From Ilumatobacteraceae bacterium (GTDB taxonomy: Bacteria; Actinomycetota; Acidimicrobiia; Acidimicrobiales; Iamiaceae): a stretch of 64,000 nt of DNA. The notes beneath the pieces were generated by a model. That model searched no databases. It was not told where the DNA came from and was given only the letters and a program-made list of their open reading frames with translations. Location: contig JAOBWH010000169.1 of the NCBI GenBank assembly GCA_025463265.1, positions 1 to 64,000 of the forward strand. The letters run 5' to 3'. Of the stretch, positions 49,490 through 58,000 are shown piece by piece. A program made the translations under genes and the position numbers. Position 1 is the first letter of the stretch; every line of letters starts with the position of its first letter.

Positions 49490-50929
49490 ATGAACATGCG
49501 ACGACTGCTGGCCTTGGGCCTCGCAGGTGGCCTTGCGGTCACCGTGCTCGCCGGCTGCGACGCCCCGACGAGCTCGCTCACCCGCCCGACCGCGCCCGTC
49601 GTGCTCACCGGCTCGAAGCTCAACCGGTTCGGCGGGGTCGCTCCCGAGCGGGTCGTGGCGTTCCGGTGGCTGTCGGGGGCCTGGCAGCAGGTTCCGGTGC
49701 AGGTGGACCAGCGCCGGGTGGTCCTGTTCGGCTCCCAGCCGTCGAGCAACGCCACGCCGGGGGTGGCGGGCTCGGTCTACGGCAACGGCACCGGCGGTCC
49801 CACTGCGCTCCAGTACGCGGACCCCGACACCTGGGTCGGTGCTGACCCCAACCCGAAGGTCGACGCCGACGACGAGGTGGTGTTCATGGCATCGGACGCC
49901 GGCGGCGCCGCGCCCAGCGGCACGGCGAACCCGACCGGCGCGGTCACCGGGAGCGGCCTGCGCGTCGAGGTGGCGGACCCGCGGGCCTCGTCCGAGAAGG
50001 GGTGGATCTACCTGTTCCGCTCCGACGGCAGCCTCGACCCGGCGGCCGGCAAGGACTACGTCGACTACGACTTCACCCTCACCGCTGGCGACTACAAGAC
50101 GACCTACAAGCGGGCAGAGGGCCCGAACCCGGAGACCTCGAAGGTCACGACGCCCTCGTACTCGATCACCTTCTCCGACCGCTGGAAGGAGATCAGCTGG
50201 CAGGTGCGGGCGCCCGGCGCGTCGCAGGTCGACGTGCTCGACGGCCACAAGAACCAGTTCTCCACCGACACCTGCTCGCGGAGCAACGCCACCTTCGCCG
50301 CCGAGGAGGGCGCGTTCGTGGCCAACATCGACGGCCCGGTCCGCGCCGTCCGGAGCTACGTCGGCGCCAACAGCGGGCCGCTCACCCAGCGGACGCACCT
50401 CATGTACCGCGACCGCGAGGACGTCATCACCAGCCTCCGCGTCCACCCCATCCCGGCGATCATGGACTTCGTCGACTTCAGCTCGGCGGCGAAGGGCATG
50501 ACGTACCGCAGCTCCACCAAGCCCGGCGGCGTCACCATCGACGGCTCCTCGGACTCGATCAGCACCGCGCTGCCCACGTGGGAGGCGGTCGACGGGCCCC
50601 AGGGGCGGATCTACCTGCGCAACACGTTCACCACCTCGCAGGGCGACCTCAAGTCCGGGACCACACAGTTCTACCGGGACCAGTCGCTGCCCCGGGAGAC
50701 GCAGTGCTGGGGCGACGGGTCGTACTTCGGGGCCGCCGGTTCGTACGTGCAGACGGCCATCGGCAACACCGACCCGCGCTCCGCGCCTGCGGCCACGGTC
50801 ACCGGCCGTCGGACCACGCAGTTCCTGGCCCCGGCCGCCGACCCGAGCCGGGTGGCGGCCTACGCCGCTGACTGGGCGAAGGACATCGACGCCCCGCTGA
50901 CCTCGACGGTCGCCCCGTTCCCCAGCTGA
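49490..50929 (+). CDS. secreted lipoprotein of unknown function
   Basis: A 479-residue exported protein. The N-terminus M-N-M-R-R-L-L-A-L-G-L-A-G-G-L-A ends in lipobox V-L-A-G-C. The mature part is beta-rich, with many D/G turns and no membrane segment or catalytic signature I recognise. It lies 37 bp after the acyl-CoA synthetase, so it may be co-transcribed, but no functional link is visible. Confidence 0.75.
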   Translation: MNMRRLLALGLAGGLAVTVLAGCDAPTSSLTRPTAPVVLTGSKLNRFGGVAPERVVAFRWLSGAWQQVPVQVDQRRVVLFGSQPSSNATPGVAGSVYGNGTGGPTALQYADPDTWVGADPNPKVDADDEVVFMASDAGGAAPSGTANPTGAVTGSGLRVEVADPRASSEKGWIYLFRSDGSLDPAAGKDYVDYDFTLTAGDYKTTYKRAEGPNPETSKVTTPSYSITFSDRWKEISWQVRAPGASQVDVLDGHKNQFSTDTCSRSNATFAAEEGAFVANIDGPVRAVRSYVGANSGPLTQRTHLMYRDREDVITSLRVHPIPAIMDFVDFSSAAKGMTYRSSTKPGGVTIDGSSDSISTALPTWEAVDGPQGRIYLRNTFTTSQGDLKSGTTQFYRDQSLPRETQCWGDGSYFGAAGSYVQTAIGNTDPRSAPAATVTGRRTTQFLAPAADPSRVAAYAADWAKDIDAPLTSTVAPFPS

Positions 50930-50979
50930 CCGCGACGAGGGTGCGAGGGGGCGCTTGACGCTCGGGCGTCGACCGGCGC

Positions 50980-51558
50980 TCAGGCGTCGACGGCGGTGGT
51001 GCCCCGGACGCCGGCGAGGAAGTGGTCGACGCAGTGGTCGGCGAACTCGGCGGTCAGCGGGGTGGAGTCGGTGAGGGCGGCCATGAGGATCGGACCGATG
51101 AGGAGGGTGGACACGCACTGGGCGTCGAAGCCCTCGGGCAGCCAGCCCTCGTGCACCCCGCACTCGAGCACGGGCGTGACCACGTCGTTCTGGTGCTGCT
51201 GGAGGTCTGCGTTGAGCTCCTCGATCTCGTGCATCTCGGACTTCAGGAGCAGCATCGCCGGGATCAGCCGCTTCCAGTAGGGGTCGCTGACGATGGCCAC
51301 GAACTCGTGGGCCAGGACCCGCAGGCCCTCCTCGAAGGTGAGCGTCGGATCCGGCGACGGGAGGTTCGGGGCGATGTGGCCGAACACGGCGATGACCAGC
51401 GCGTCGCGGGTGGGCCAGTGGCGGTACAGCGTGGACTTGGCCACGCCAGAGCGGGCGACCACGCCGTCCATGGTGATGGCGCTCGGCCCGCCCTCGAGCA
51501 GCAGCTCGGTAGCGGCCTCCATGACGGCGGTGCGGGTTCGTTCGATGCGGGCGTCCAT
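50980..51558 (-). CDS. TetR-family repressor of the second MFS exporter
   Basis: A 192-residue regulator with the N-terminal helix-turn-helix I-T-M-D-G-V-V-A-R-S-G-V-A-K-S-T-L-Y-R-H, nearly the same recognition helix as the repressor at 2500. ATG 51558 (MDARIERTR) is chosen over 51594, since it fits the family N-terminus. The operator cluster at 51621-51676 separates it from the exporter. The identical recognition helix and similar operators suggest that the two repressors could cross-bind. Confidence 0.86.
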   Translation of the reverse strand: MDARIERTRTAVMEAATELLLEGGPSAITMDGVVARSGVAKSTLYRHWPTRDALVIAVFGHIAPNLPSPDPTLTFEEGLRVLAHEFVAIVSDPYWKRLIPAMLLLKSEMHEIEELNADLQQHQNDVVTPVLECGVHEGWLPEGFDAQCVSTLLIGPILMAALTDSTPLTAEFADHCVDHFLAGVRGTTAVDA

Positions 51559-51620
51559 GGCTGATCTCGATCGTACTGGTGACGGGTGTCTCACACCCAG
51601 GGGCTTGTCCTCCGAGAAAC

Positions 51621-51676
51621 AGTACGGTACCGTCTCGTACTACAGAGACGCTACCGTCTCGTACTGTAGCGAGACC
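51621..51676. promoter_or_regulatory. TetR operator cluster
   Basis: A dense array: AGTACG/CGTACT (51621-51626, 51636-51641), direct repeats TACCGTCTCGTACT at 51628 and 51652, GAGACG/CGTCTC (51645-51650, 51655-51660), GTCTCG/CGAGAC (51656-51661, 51670-51675). GTAGCGAGACCACGA from 51666 matches the first module's operator GTAGCGAAACCACGG. Confidence 0.75.
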
Positions 51677-51690
51677 ACGAGGAGTTCCCG

Positions 51691-53349
51691 ATGTCGACCG
51701 AAGCCATCGCCCCCAACCGAGACGCCCCACCTGATCCGGCCGTGGCGGCGGAGGCCCGCCGCCGCACCTGGGTGCTCGTGGCCGTGTGCACCGGGCTCAT
51801 CGCCGTCGTGGCGTCGGTCTCGGGGCTGAACGTGGCCCAGGGCCAGCTGGCCGCCGACCTCGGTGCGACCCAGAGCCAGCTGCTCTGGGTCATCAACGGC
51901 TACACCATCGCCCTCGCCGCCCTGCTCCTCCCCATCGGCGCCATCGGCGACCGCTGGGGGCGCAAGCAGGTGCTGATGACCGGTCTGGTGGTCTTCGTCC
52001 TCGCCAACGTCGCGGCCGCCTTCTCCGGATCGGTGAACCAGCTGCTGGTCGCCCGCATCGTCGCTGGCGCCGCCGCCGCCATGATCATGCCGGTCACCCT
52101 GTCGGTCATCACCTCGACGTTCCCCGAAGAGGAGCGCGACCGGGCCATCGGCGTCTGGGCCGGCTTCGCCGGTGCCGGTGGCATCCTCGGGCTGCTGAGC
52201 TCCTCGATCGTGGTCGACAACTTCACCTGGCCCTGGGTCTTCCTGGCCCCCACGATCCTCGCCGCCGCTGCGTTCGCCCTGACCTTCAAGGTGGTGCCCG
52301 CCTCCCGCGAGGACCACGAGGGTCAGTTCGACACCTTGGGCTCGTTCCTGTCGGCGTTCGCCGTCGGCGGCCTGGTGCTCGCCGTCCACGAAGGGCCCGA
52401 GGCGGGCTGGTCCGACCCGCTCACCGTCTTCGGCCTCACCGTCGGCATCCTCGGCGCCGCCTGGTTCGCCTGGTGGGAATCACGGGTCGAGACCCCGCTG
52501 CTCGACCTGCGGGTCTTCCGGAACCGCTCGCTCGCGTCGGCCTCCATCGTGTTGATGGTGCTGTTCGCCATGATGATGGGACTGTTCCTGGTGATCGTGC
52601 AGTTCCTCCAGGCCGTCCTCGGCTACTCGGCCATCAAGGCGTCGCTGAGCCTCATGCCGATGGCCGTCGTGATGATGCCGCTGTCCACCGTCGCCCCCCG
52701 CATCGCCTCCCGCATCGGCTACCGGGCGATGTTCACCGTGGGCATGGGCCTGTTCGCCACCGGCCTGGCCATGATGGCCTCCATGGCGTCGGTCTCCGGT
52801 GGCTACTGGTCGGTCCTCCCCGGCTTCTTGGTCCTCGGCGTCGGCATGGGCCTGGCCCAGACGCCCGCCACCACCGCCATCACCGCCTCCCTGCCGGTCG
52901 AGGAGCAGGGTGTGGCCTCCGCCCTCAACGACACGGTGCGCGAGTTCGGCGGTGCCCTGGGCATCGCCCTCATCGGCAGCGTCCTGTCCGCCGGCTACCG
53001 GGCGGGCCTCGGCTCCTCGGCCGATGCCCTTCCGCCGCAGGCGGCCGAGGCCGTCAACTCCGGCATCGGCGGAGCATCAGTCGTGGCCTCGCAGGCGGGG
53101 GCCGCCGGGGAGCAGATCATGGCGGTCGCCCGGACGGCGTTCGTCGACGGCCTCAGCCAGGCGCTCTTCATCGCCGCCGGCATCTCGGTGCTGGCCGGGC
53201 TCGCCGCCTTCTTCTGGACCCCAGCCCAGCACCACGCCGCGGACGGTTCGCTGGAGGAGATCGAAGAGCTCGAGATCCTCGAGCACTCGATCGAACTCGA
53301 ACCCGAACCCGAAGGCACCTCGGACGTCGAGGTGGCCCTCGTCGACTGA
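51691..53349 (+). CDS. MFS drug exporter, DHA2 family, second copy
   Basis: A 552-residue 14-TM efflux pump related to the exporter at 3265. Motif A reads G-D-R-W-G-R-K-Q; helices end near residue 510 and an acidic tail (E-E-I-E-E-L-E) follows. GAGGAG precedes ATG 51691 at good spacing. It is divergent from its TetR repressor. Substrate is unknown. Confidence 0.88.
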   Translation: MSTEAIAPNRDAPPDPAVAAEARRRTWVLVAVCTGLIAVVASVSGLNVAQGQLAADLGATQSQLLWVINGYTIALAALLLPIGAIGDRWGRKQVLMTGLVVFVLANVAAAFSGSVNQLLVARIVAGAAAAMIMPVTLSVITSTFPEEERDRAIGVWAGFAGAGGILGLLSSSIVVDNFTWPWVFLAPTILAAAAFALTFKVVPASREDHEGQFDTLGSFLSAFAVGGLVLAVHEGPEAGWSDPLTVFGLTVGILGAAWFAWWESRVETPLLDLRVFRNRSLASASIVLMVLFAMMMGLFLVIVQFLQAVLGYSAIKASLSLMPMAVVMMPLSTVAPRIASRIGYRAMFTVGMGLFATGLAMMASMASVSGGYWSVLPGFLVLGVGMGLAQTPATTAITASLPVEEQGVASALNDTVREFGGALGIALIGSVLSAGYRAGLGSSADALPPQAAEAVNSGIGGASVVASQAGAAGEQIMAVARTAFVDGLSQALFIAAGISVLAGLAAFFWTPAQHHAADGSLEEIEELEILEHSIELEPEPEGTSDVEVALVD

Positions 53350-53364
53350 CCCACTCCGCTGAAC

Positions 53365-53405
53365 CGGGTCACCTGCGCCGCGCCCGCTGCCGCTCAGGTG
53401 ACCCG
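53365..53405 (+). terminator. inverted repeat after the second MFS gene
   Basis: CGGGTCACCTG and CAGGTGACCCG form a perfect 11-bp stem around a 19-base loop, 15 bp after the stop. Probably a terminator; an operator for the next gene is possible. Confidence 0.6.
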
Positions 53406-53435
53406 ATCGGCGCGTCTCGGCCGGGATCGTTCCGG

Positions 53436-53441
53436 TACGTT
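53436..53441 (+). promoter_or_regulatory. -10 element TACGTT, leaderless start
   Basis: Seven bases before ATG 53449. Confidence 0.4.
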
Positions 53442-53448
53442 GCGGCGC

Positions 53449-54456
53449 ATGCGTGCGGTCGTGCTGTCGGAGGATCGTCCCAAGCTCGAGCTCGTGGAGC
53501 TGCCGGACCCGGAACCGGGGGCCGGGGAGGCGCTGATCCGGGTGACCGGGTGCGGGATATGCGGGACCGACCTGCACGTCGCCACGGCGGTCGCGCCCGC
53601 AGGCACGACGTTCGGCCACGAGATCGCCGGCACCGTCGAGGCCGTCGGTGCGGGCGTCGAGGCCGGTGCGTACCGGGTCGGGGACACCGTCGCGGTGCGC
53701 CCGTTCACCGGTTGCGGGCGGTGCGCCCACTGCGTCCGGGGCCGGGCCGATCACTGCGACGGATTCGCGCTGCTCGGGCTCGGCCGGCCGGGCGGGTTCG
53801 CCGAGCTGGTGGTGGCCCAGGCCGACGAGGTCTACCGGCTCCCCGCCGCGGTGACGGGCGCCGAGCAGGCGCTGGTGGAGCCCATGGCCGTCGCGCTGCG
53901 TGCCGTGCGCCGGGGCGGGCTCACGGCGGTCGACACCGTCGTGGTCCTGGGGGCCGGTCCTATCGGCCTGGCGATCATCGCCTGGGCCCGTCAGCTCGGC
54001 GTCGAGCACATCACCGCATCGGACCCGTCGGCGAGCAGGCGGGCGCTGGCCGCCCAGCTGGGCGCCACCCGAACGCTCGACCCGCTGGTCGACGAGCTCG
54101 ACCTGCTCGAGGTGACGATGACAGGCGCCTCGGTGGTGTTCGAGTGCACCGGCCGGCCGGGGATGATCCGCCAGGCCATGGACATCGCCGCGGTCGACGG
54201 GCGGGTCGTAGTGGTCGGCGTGTGCATCGCCGACGACGCCACGTTCCCCTACACGGGGCTCAACAAGGAGCTCGACGTCCGGTACGCGCTCTACTACCAG
54301 CGCGACGACTTCACCGACACGATCGACGTGCTCAGCGCCCACGGCCTGCACCTCGAGGGGTTCGTGGAGGGCACGGTCTCGCTCGAGCACCTCCCGGACG
54401 CGTTCGCCGGGCTGCTGGCCGGCGCCGACGGCGGCAAGCTCGTCGTCGCCCCCTGA
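53449..54456 (+). CDS. zinc-dependent medium-chain dehydrogenase
   Basis: A 335-residue alcohol/sugar-alcohol dehydrogenase. The catalytic zinc site is read from G-C-G-I-C-G-T-D-L-H and G-H-E; the structural zinc from C-G-R-C-x2-C-x7-C. The nucleotide loop is V-V-L-G-A-G-P-I-G-L. The substrate is unknown; threonine, butanediol or polyol dehydrogenases are the nearest types. ATG 53449 fits the family N-terminus. Confidence 0.9.
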   Translation: MRAVVLSEDRPKLELVELPDPEPGAGEALIRVTGCGICGTDLHVATAVAPAGTTFGHEIAGTVEAVGAGVEAGAYRVGDTVAVRPFTGCGRCAHCVRGRADHCDGFALLGLGRPGGFAELVVAQADEVYRLPAAVTGAEQALVEPMAVALRAVRRGGLTAVDTVVVLGAGPIGLAIIAWARQLGVEHITASDPSASRRALAAQLGATRTLDPLVDELDLLEVTMTGASVVFECTGRPGMIRQAMDIAAVDGRVVVVGVCIADDATFPYTGLNKELDVRYALYYQRDDFTDTIDVLSAHGLHLEGFVEGTVSLEHLPDAFAGLLAGADGGKLVVAP

Positions 54457-54500
54457 ACTGGGTCAGCCCGGTCGAGCCCGGAGCCCGACACCGCACCGGC

Positions 54501-54518
54501 GCACCCATCGGCGGGTGC
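54501..54518 (+). terminator. short hairpin after the dehydrogenase
   Basis: GCACCC/GGGTGC with a 6-base loop, 44 bp after the stop. Weak. Confidence 0.35.
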
Positions 54519-54530
54519 CACTCATCCGGC

Positions 54531-54542
54531 GTTGAGCTCAAC
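54531..54542. promoter_or_regulatory. palindrome GTTGAG-CTCAAC, candidate TA operator
   Basis: A perfect 12-bp palindrome 39 bp before the antitoxin start, with a further inverted pair TTGC..GCACC/GGTGC..GCAA just downstream. VapB-type antitoxins usually bind such sites to repress their own operon. Confidence 0.5.
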
Positions 54543-54581
54543 CCCGTTGCGCACCATGCTCGGTGCATGCAAACTGCAATC

Positions 54582-54881
54582 ATGCCCAACATCACCATCC
54601 GAGACGTGCCCGAGCCGGTGCACCGGAAGCTCATCGAGCGGGCGGAGCGCAGCGGCCAGAGCCTCCAGCAGTACCTCCTGGAGCAGCTCACCGAGATGAC
54701 CGAGAAGCTCACCATGGATGAATGGCTCGACCAGGCGGCGGCCCACCGAGCATCGATGCCACCCGTCGTGGGGGTCGACACGGTCGCACTGATCAAGGCA
54801 GGCCACGACGAACGCGATGCGAAGCTCGCCGACCTGATGGGCGCCCGCTGGGAGGACGATGCGAACGACGCAGGTGTTTGA
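54582..54881 (+). CDS. ribbon-helix-helix antitoxin (VapB/FitA type)
   Basis: A 99-residue protein. The N-terminus M-P-N-I-T-I-R-D-V-P-E-P-V-H-R-K-L-I-E-R-A-E is the classic ribbon-helix-helix of FitA-like antitoxins; the acidic C-terminus would wrap the toxin. ATG 54567 is an alternative start five codons upstream. It overlaps the PIN toxin gene by 23 bp. Confidence 0.85.
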   Translation: MPNITIRDVPEPVHRKLIERAERSGQSLQQYLLEQLTEMTEKLTMDEWLDQAAAHRASMPPVVGVDTVALIKAGHDERDAKLADLMGARWEDDANDAGV

Positions 54882-55260
54882 CTCCTCCGCCCTGCTCCCG
54901 CTCCTCGTCAGGATGCCCGGTCAGCAGCACGCGGTCGAAGCCTCATACGGAACGGACATCGTCGTGCCGCACATCGCCGATGCCGAAGTGCTCCACGGCC
55001 TGCGCGGGTTGTGGCTCGGAGGCGTCATCGACGAACCACGGCTCGTGGTCGCGGCGGGGGACCTGGAGGCCATGCCGATCCCCCGCTTCGGGATGGAAGG
55101 GCTCCACCAGCGGGTGCTCCAGCTCCGGCAGAACCTCACGGCCTACGACGCGACCTTCGTCGCGCTGGCCGAGGTGCTCGAGCTCGAGCTGGTCACCTAC
55201 GACCGGGCGATGGCCACGGCGCCGGGTATCCGGTGCGATGTGATCCTGCTGGAGGGCTGA
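54859..55260 (+). CDS. PIN-domain ribonuclease toxin (VapC type)
   Basis: A 133-residue PIN-domain RNase. The acidic metal site is D8 (F-D-S-S-A-L), E43 (D-A-E-V-L-H), D97 (A-Y-D-A-T-F-V-A-L-A) and D115 (V-T-Y-D-R-A). VapC toxins cut tRNA or rRNA when their antitoxin is lost. The pair is small and self-contained, between unrelated chromosomal genes. Confidence 0.88.
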   Translation: MRTTQVFDSSALLPLLVRMPGQQHAVEASYGTDIVVPHIADAEVLHGLRGLWLGGVIDEPRLVVAAGDLEAMPIPRFGMEGLHQRVLQLRQNLTAYDATFVALAEVLELELVTYDRAMATAPGIRCDVILLEG

Positions 55261-55261
55261 G

Positions 55262-56461
55262 TCAGTCCTGCTCGGCGCCGAGGATGGAGACGAAGCTGAC
55301 CATCTCGCCGGGGTAGCCGCCGAGGTTGTGGGTGAGGGCCAGGTTCCGGTCGCCCGCGATCGACGAGATCGTCCGGTCCTCGGGGGCCTCGCGGCGCAGC
55401 TGGAGGTAGGCCTCGAACATCATCCGCAGGCCCGAGGCGCCGACCGGGTGGCCGAAGCTCTTGAGGCCGCCGTCGGGGTTGATCGGCAGCTCGCCGTCCA
55501 GGTCGAAGCGACCGGATTCGATGTCCTTCCAGGCCATGCCCCGCTCCGAGAACCCCAGGTCCTCCATGAGCACCAGCTCGGTGGGCGTGAAGCAGTCGTG
55601 GACCTCGGCCATGGCGATGCGGCTCACCGGATCGTCGATGCCGGCCTGGGCGTAGGCGTCCTTGGCGCAGGCGTGGATCTCGGGGAACCAGGTGTAGTCG
55701 TAGCCCGGGTCGACCAGGCCGGAGCCGTTGCCGGCGATGAAGCTCAGCGCCTTCACGAAGATCGGCTTGTCGGTGTAGTCGTAGGCGTCCTCGGCCCGCA
55801 CGACGATCGCCGAGGCCGAGCCGTCGGCCACGCCGGCGCAGTCGAACACGGACAGGTCGCCCGCCACGTTGGGCATGGCGCAGATCTGGTCGACGCTCAT
55901 CTCGCGGCGGAACTGGGCGCGCGGGTTGCGAGCGCCGTTGTAGTGGTTCTTGCTGGCGATGCGGGCCAGCGTGCGCTTCAGCTGCTCCATCGGCACGCCG
56001 TACTTCGCGGCGTAGGCCGGGGCGACCATGGAGAACGAGCCGGCGGCGGTGAGGGTGCGGGTGGTGCCGTCGTTCGGGATCGGGAAGGCGTTGAGCCCCT
56101 GGTACCCAGAGTCCTTGACCTTCTCGACGCCGACGGCCATGGCCACGTCGTAGGCACCGGAGGCGACCGCGTAGCAGGCCTGGCGGAGGGCCTCTGAGCC
56201 CGAGGCGCAGTAGTTCTCGACCCGGGTGACCGGCTTGTCCTGGAGCTGGAGCGCCCGGGAGAGGGTGATGCCGCTCATGCCGGACTGGGCGGTGCCGAGC
56301 CAGTAGGCGTCGACGTCGTCCTTGGTGATGCCGGCGGCGGCGAACGCCTCGTTGCTGGCCTCCAGCGCAAGGTCGTCGACGCCCTTGTCCCAGTGCTCGC
56401 GGAAGGGCGTGCAGCCCATCGCGACGATGGCGACGCGGTCCTTGATGCCGTGGCTGGCCAT
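55262..56461 (-). CDS. thiolase-family protein (lipid-transfer/SCP-x type)
   Basis: A 399-residue thiolase of the non-canonical group found beside DUF35 proteins. C85 in V-E-N-Y-C-A-S-G-S-E-A is the nucleophile, and G-H-P-V-G-A-S-G keeps the His. The second catalytic cysteine is absent (T-H-N-L-G-G-Y-P), as usual in this group. One base separates it from the fused HMG-CoA-synthase-like/DUF35 gene upstream, which suggests a physical complex like the archaeal thiolase/DUF35/HMG-CoA synthase assembly. Confidence 0.88.
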   Translation of the reverse strand: MASHGIKDRVAIVAMGCTPFREHWDKGVDDLALEASNEAFAAAGITKDDVDAYWLGTAQSGMSGITLSRALQLQDKPVTRVENYCASGSEALRQACYAVASGAYDVAMAVGVEKVKDSGYQGLNAFPIPNDGTTRTLTAAGSFSMVAPAYAAKYGVPMEQLKRTLARIASKNHYNGARNPRAQFRREMSVDQICAMPNVAGDLSVFDCAGVADGSASAIVVRAEDAYDYTDKPIFVKALSFIAGNGSGLVDPGYDYTWFPEIHACAKDAYAQAGIDDPVSRIAMAEVHDCFTPTELVLMEDLGFSERGMAWKDIESGRFDLDGELPINPDGGLKSFGHPVGASGLRMMFEAYLQLRREAPEDRTISSIAGDRNLALTHNLGGYPGEMVSFVSILGAEQD

Positions 56462-56462
56462 G

Positions 56463-57905
56463 TCAGGCCTCCTTCTCGTCGGCGCCGTCGGGGGCGGGCG
56501 CTCGGCCGGGGACCGGGCGGCCCTTCCAGAAGTAGTTGTGGATGCCGTCGGCGGTGAACAGCTTCCGGAACGTCATCTCGATGCGGTCGCCGATGGCCAC
56601 GGCCTTCGGGTCGACGTCGGTGAGCTCGATGGGGGCGCGGCCGCCACCGTCGAAGTCGACGATGGCGAACACCACCGGCGGGCTCGGCGAGTAGACGAGC
56701 TTGTCGATCGTGTAGGTGGCCACCGTGCCCTGGACGTCGGCCATGGGGATCGGGTCCATCTCGTCGACGGCCCCGCCCTCCATCGACACCCGCGAGGGCG
56801 GGAGGTGGATGGCACCCGAGGACCGGTCCCTGGCGCCGACGAAGCCGAACTTCCAGTCCTCGCTGCGGCCGGCGGCCGAGGCGGACGGGCGAGCGGGCTC
56901 CGGGCGGCGGGGCGGCTCGGGCGACAGGTGGCCGCGCCACGCGAGGAACTTGCCGTAGGGCACCGGAGCCCCCGCGGCGGCCTGGTCGGCGACCGGCTCG
57001 TCCGGTGCGAAGGCGGCGATGGCCTCGGTGGTCTTGAACACGAGGGCGTCGGCGCCGTCGGCGAGGGACAGCAGAACGATCACCTGGCCGGGGGCGGCCG
57101 TGTCGAGGGTGGCGGCGAGCACCACACCGGCCTGAGCGGCACCCGGGTTGCCGATCGTGCTGGAGAGATCGTCGACGACCTTGGCCCCATCGATGCCCGA
57201 CTTCTTGGCGACGGTCTTGTTGGCCCGGCCGTGGGTGCCGGCGACGATGAGGGCGTCGACCCGGTCGGCCTCGATGCCGGCGTCCTTCAGCGCGTCGCGC
57301 AGGGCGGCCTGGCCGAGGGCCACGTACTTGCCCTCACCGAACTTCTCCTCCCACTGCTTCGAGCGGCCGTCGCCCGGCGTGCGCCAGCGGTCGAGGAACT
57401 CATCGGTGGCCGTGCCGGACCCGATGAGCTCGGCCAGCACGGGGCCGTCGGTCTCGTCGCCGATCAACAGGGCGGCGCCGGCGTCGCCGCCGGCCGCCTC
57501 GTCGGCGCTGCCGGGGAGGCCGGTGCGGATGTCGGCGGTGACCACGAGCGCGGCCGGTCCGCCGGCGAGGGCGCTGCGGTAGGCGGCGATGCCGGAACGG
57601 ACCGCGCCGCCGAAGTCGGCGGCGATCACGTCGCCGGGCAGGAGCAGGGCGGCGTGCACCGTCGTGGCGTTGGTCTTGTCGACGTAGGCCGGCGTGACGG
57701 TGGAGAACCACAGCGCGGCGGGGCGGGCGGTCGTCGAGCGCAGAGCCCGGCGGGCGGCCTCGACGCCGAGGGTGGTCGTGTCCTCGTCGTAGCTGGCGAC
57801 GGTCCGGGTGCCCTTGCCTCCGCCGGTCCCGGCCACGGCCGCGATGGCGGTCCGGTCGAGGCGGCGGTGGGGGAGGTACGCCCCGTAGCTGATGATCCCA
57901 CGCAT
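56463..57905 (-). CDS. cysteine-free HMG-CoA-synthase-like protein fused to DUF35 OB-fold
   Basis: A 480-residue fusion. Residues 1-325 have the thiolase/HMG-CoA-synthase fold (I-I-S-Y-G-A-Y-L-P-H-R-R-L start, D-G-A-D-A-L-V-F late strand); residues 330-475 are a DUF35/OB-fold tail (G-T-V-A-T-Y-T-I-D-K-L-V-Y, V-V-F-A-I-V-D-F-D-G-G-G-R). The whole protein contains no cysteine: the usual nucleophile position aligns with V102 in A-D-F-G-G-A-V-R-S-G, and the zinc-ribbon cysteines before the OB fold are gone. It is probably a non-catalytic partner that channels acyl-CoA to the thiolase. TAGCCT lies 7 bases upstream and operator site B covers the -35. Confidence 0.82.
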   Translation of the reverse strand: MRGIISYGAYLPHRRLDRTAIAAVAGTGGGKGTRTVASYDEDTTTLGVEAARRALRSTTARPAALWFSTVTPAYVDKTNATTVHAALLLPGDVIAADFGGAVRSGIAAYRSALAGGPAALVVTADIRTGLPGSADEAAGGDAGAALLIGDETDGPVLAELIGSGTATDEFLDRWRTPGDGRSKQWEEKFGEGKYVALGQAALRDALKDAGIEADRVDALIVAGTHGRANKTVAKKSGIDGAKVVDDLSSTIGNPGAAQAGVVLAATLDTAAPGQVIVLLSLADGADALVFKTTEAIAAFAPDEPVADQAAAGAPVPYGKFLAWRGHLSPEPPRRPEPARPSASAAGRSEDWKFGFVGARDRSSGAIHLPPSRVSMEGGAVDEMDPIPMADVQGTVATYTIDKLVYSPSPPVVFAIVDFDGGGRAPIELTDVDPKAVAIGDRIEMTFRKLFTADGIHNYFWKGRPVPGRAPAPDGADEKEA

Positions 57906-57912
57906 GCCGATC

Positions 57913-57918
57913 AGGCTA
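57913..57918 (-). promoter_or_regulatory. -10 element TAGCCT, leaderless start
   Basis: Seven bases upstream of ATG 57905 on the minus strand. Confidence 0.45.
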
Positions 57919-57925
57919 CGCCCAC

Positions 57926-57944
57926 ATCTGACGACCCGTCAGAT
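57926..57944. promoter_or_regulatory. shared operator, site B
   Basis: ATCTGACG-ACC-CGTCAGAT, a perfect 8+3+8 inverted repeat. It overlaps the expected -35 of the synthase-like/thiolase operon and lies 57 bp before the pentapeptide gene. Same sequence as at 63853. Confidence 0.8.
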
Positions 57945-58000
57945 CCGCCACAGGCCTTCGGGCGGCGACCTGACCGGCCGGGCTGTCGGTCGGGGTGGGC

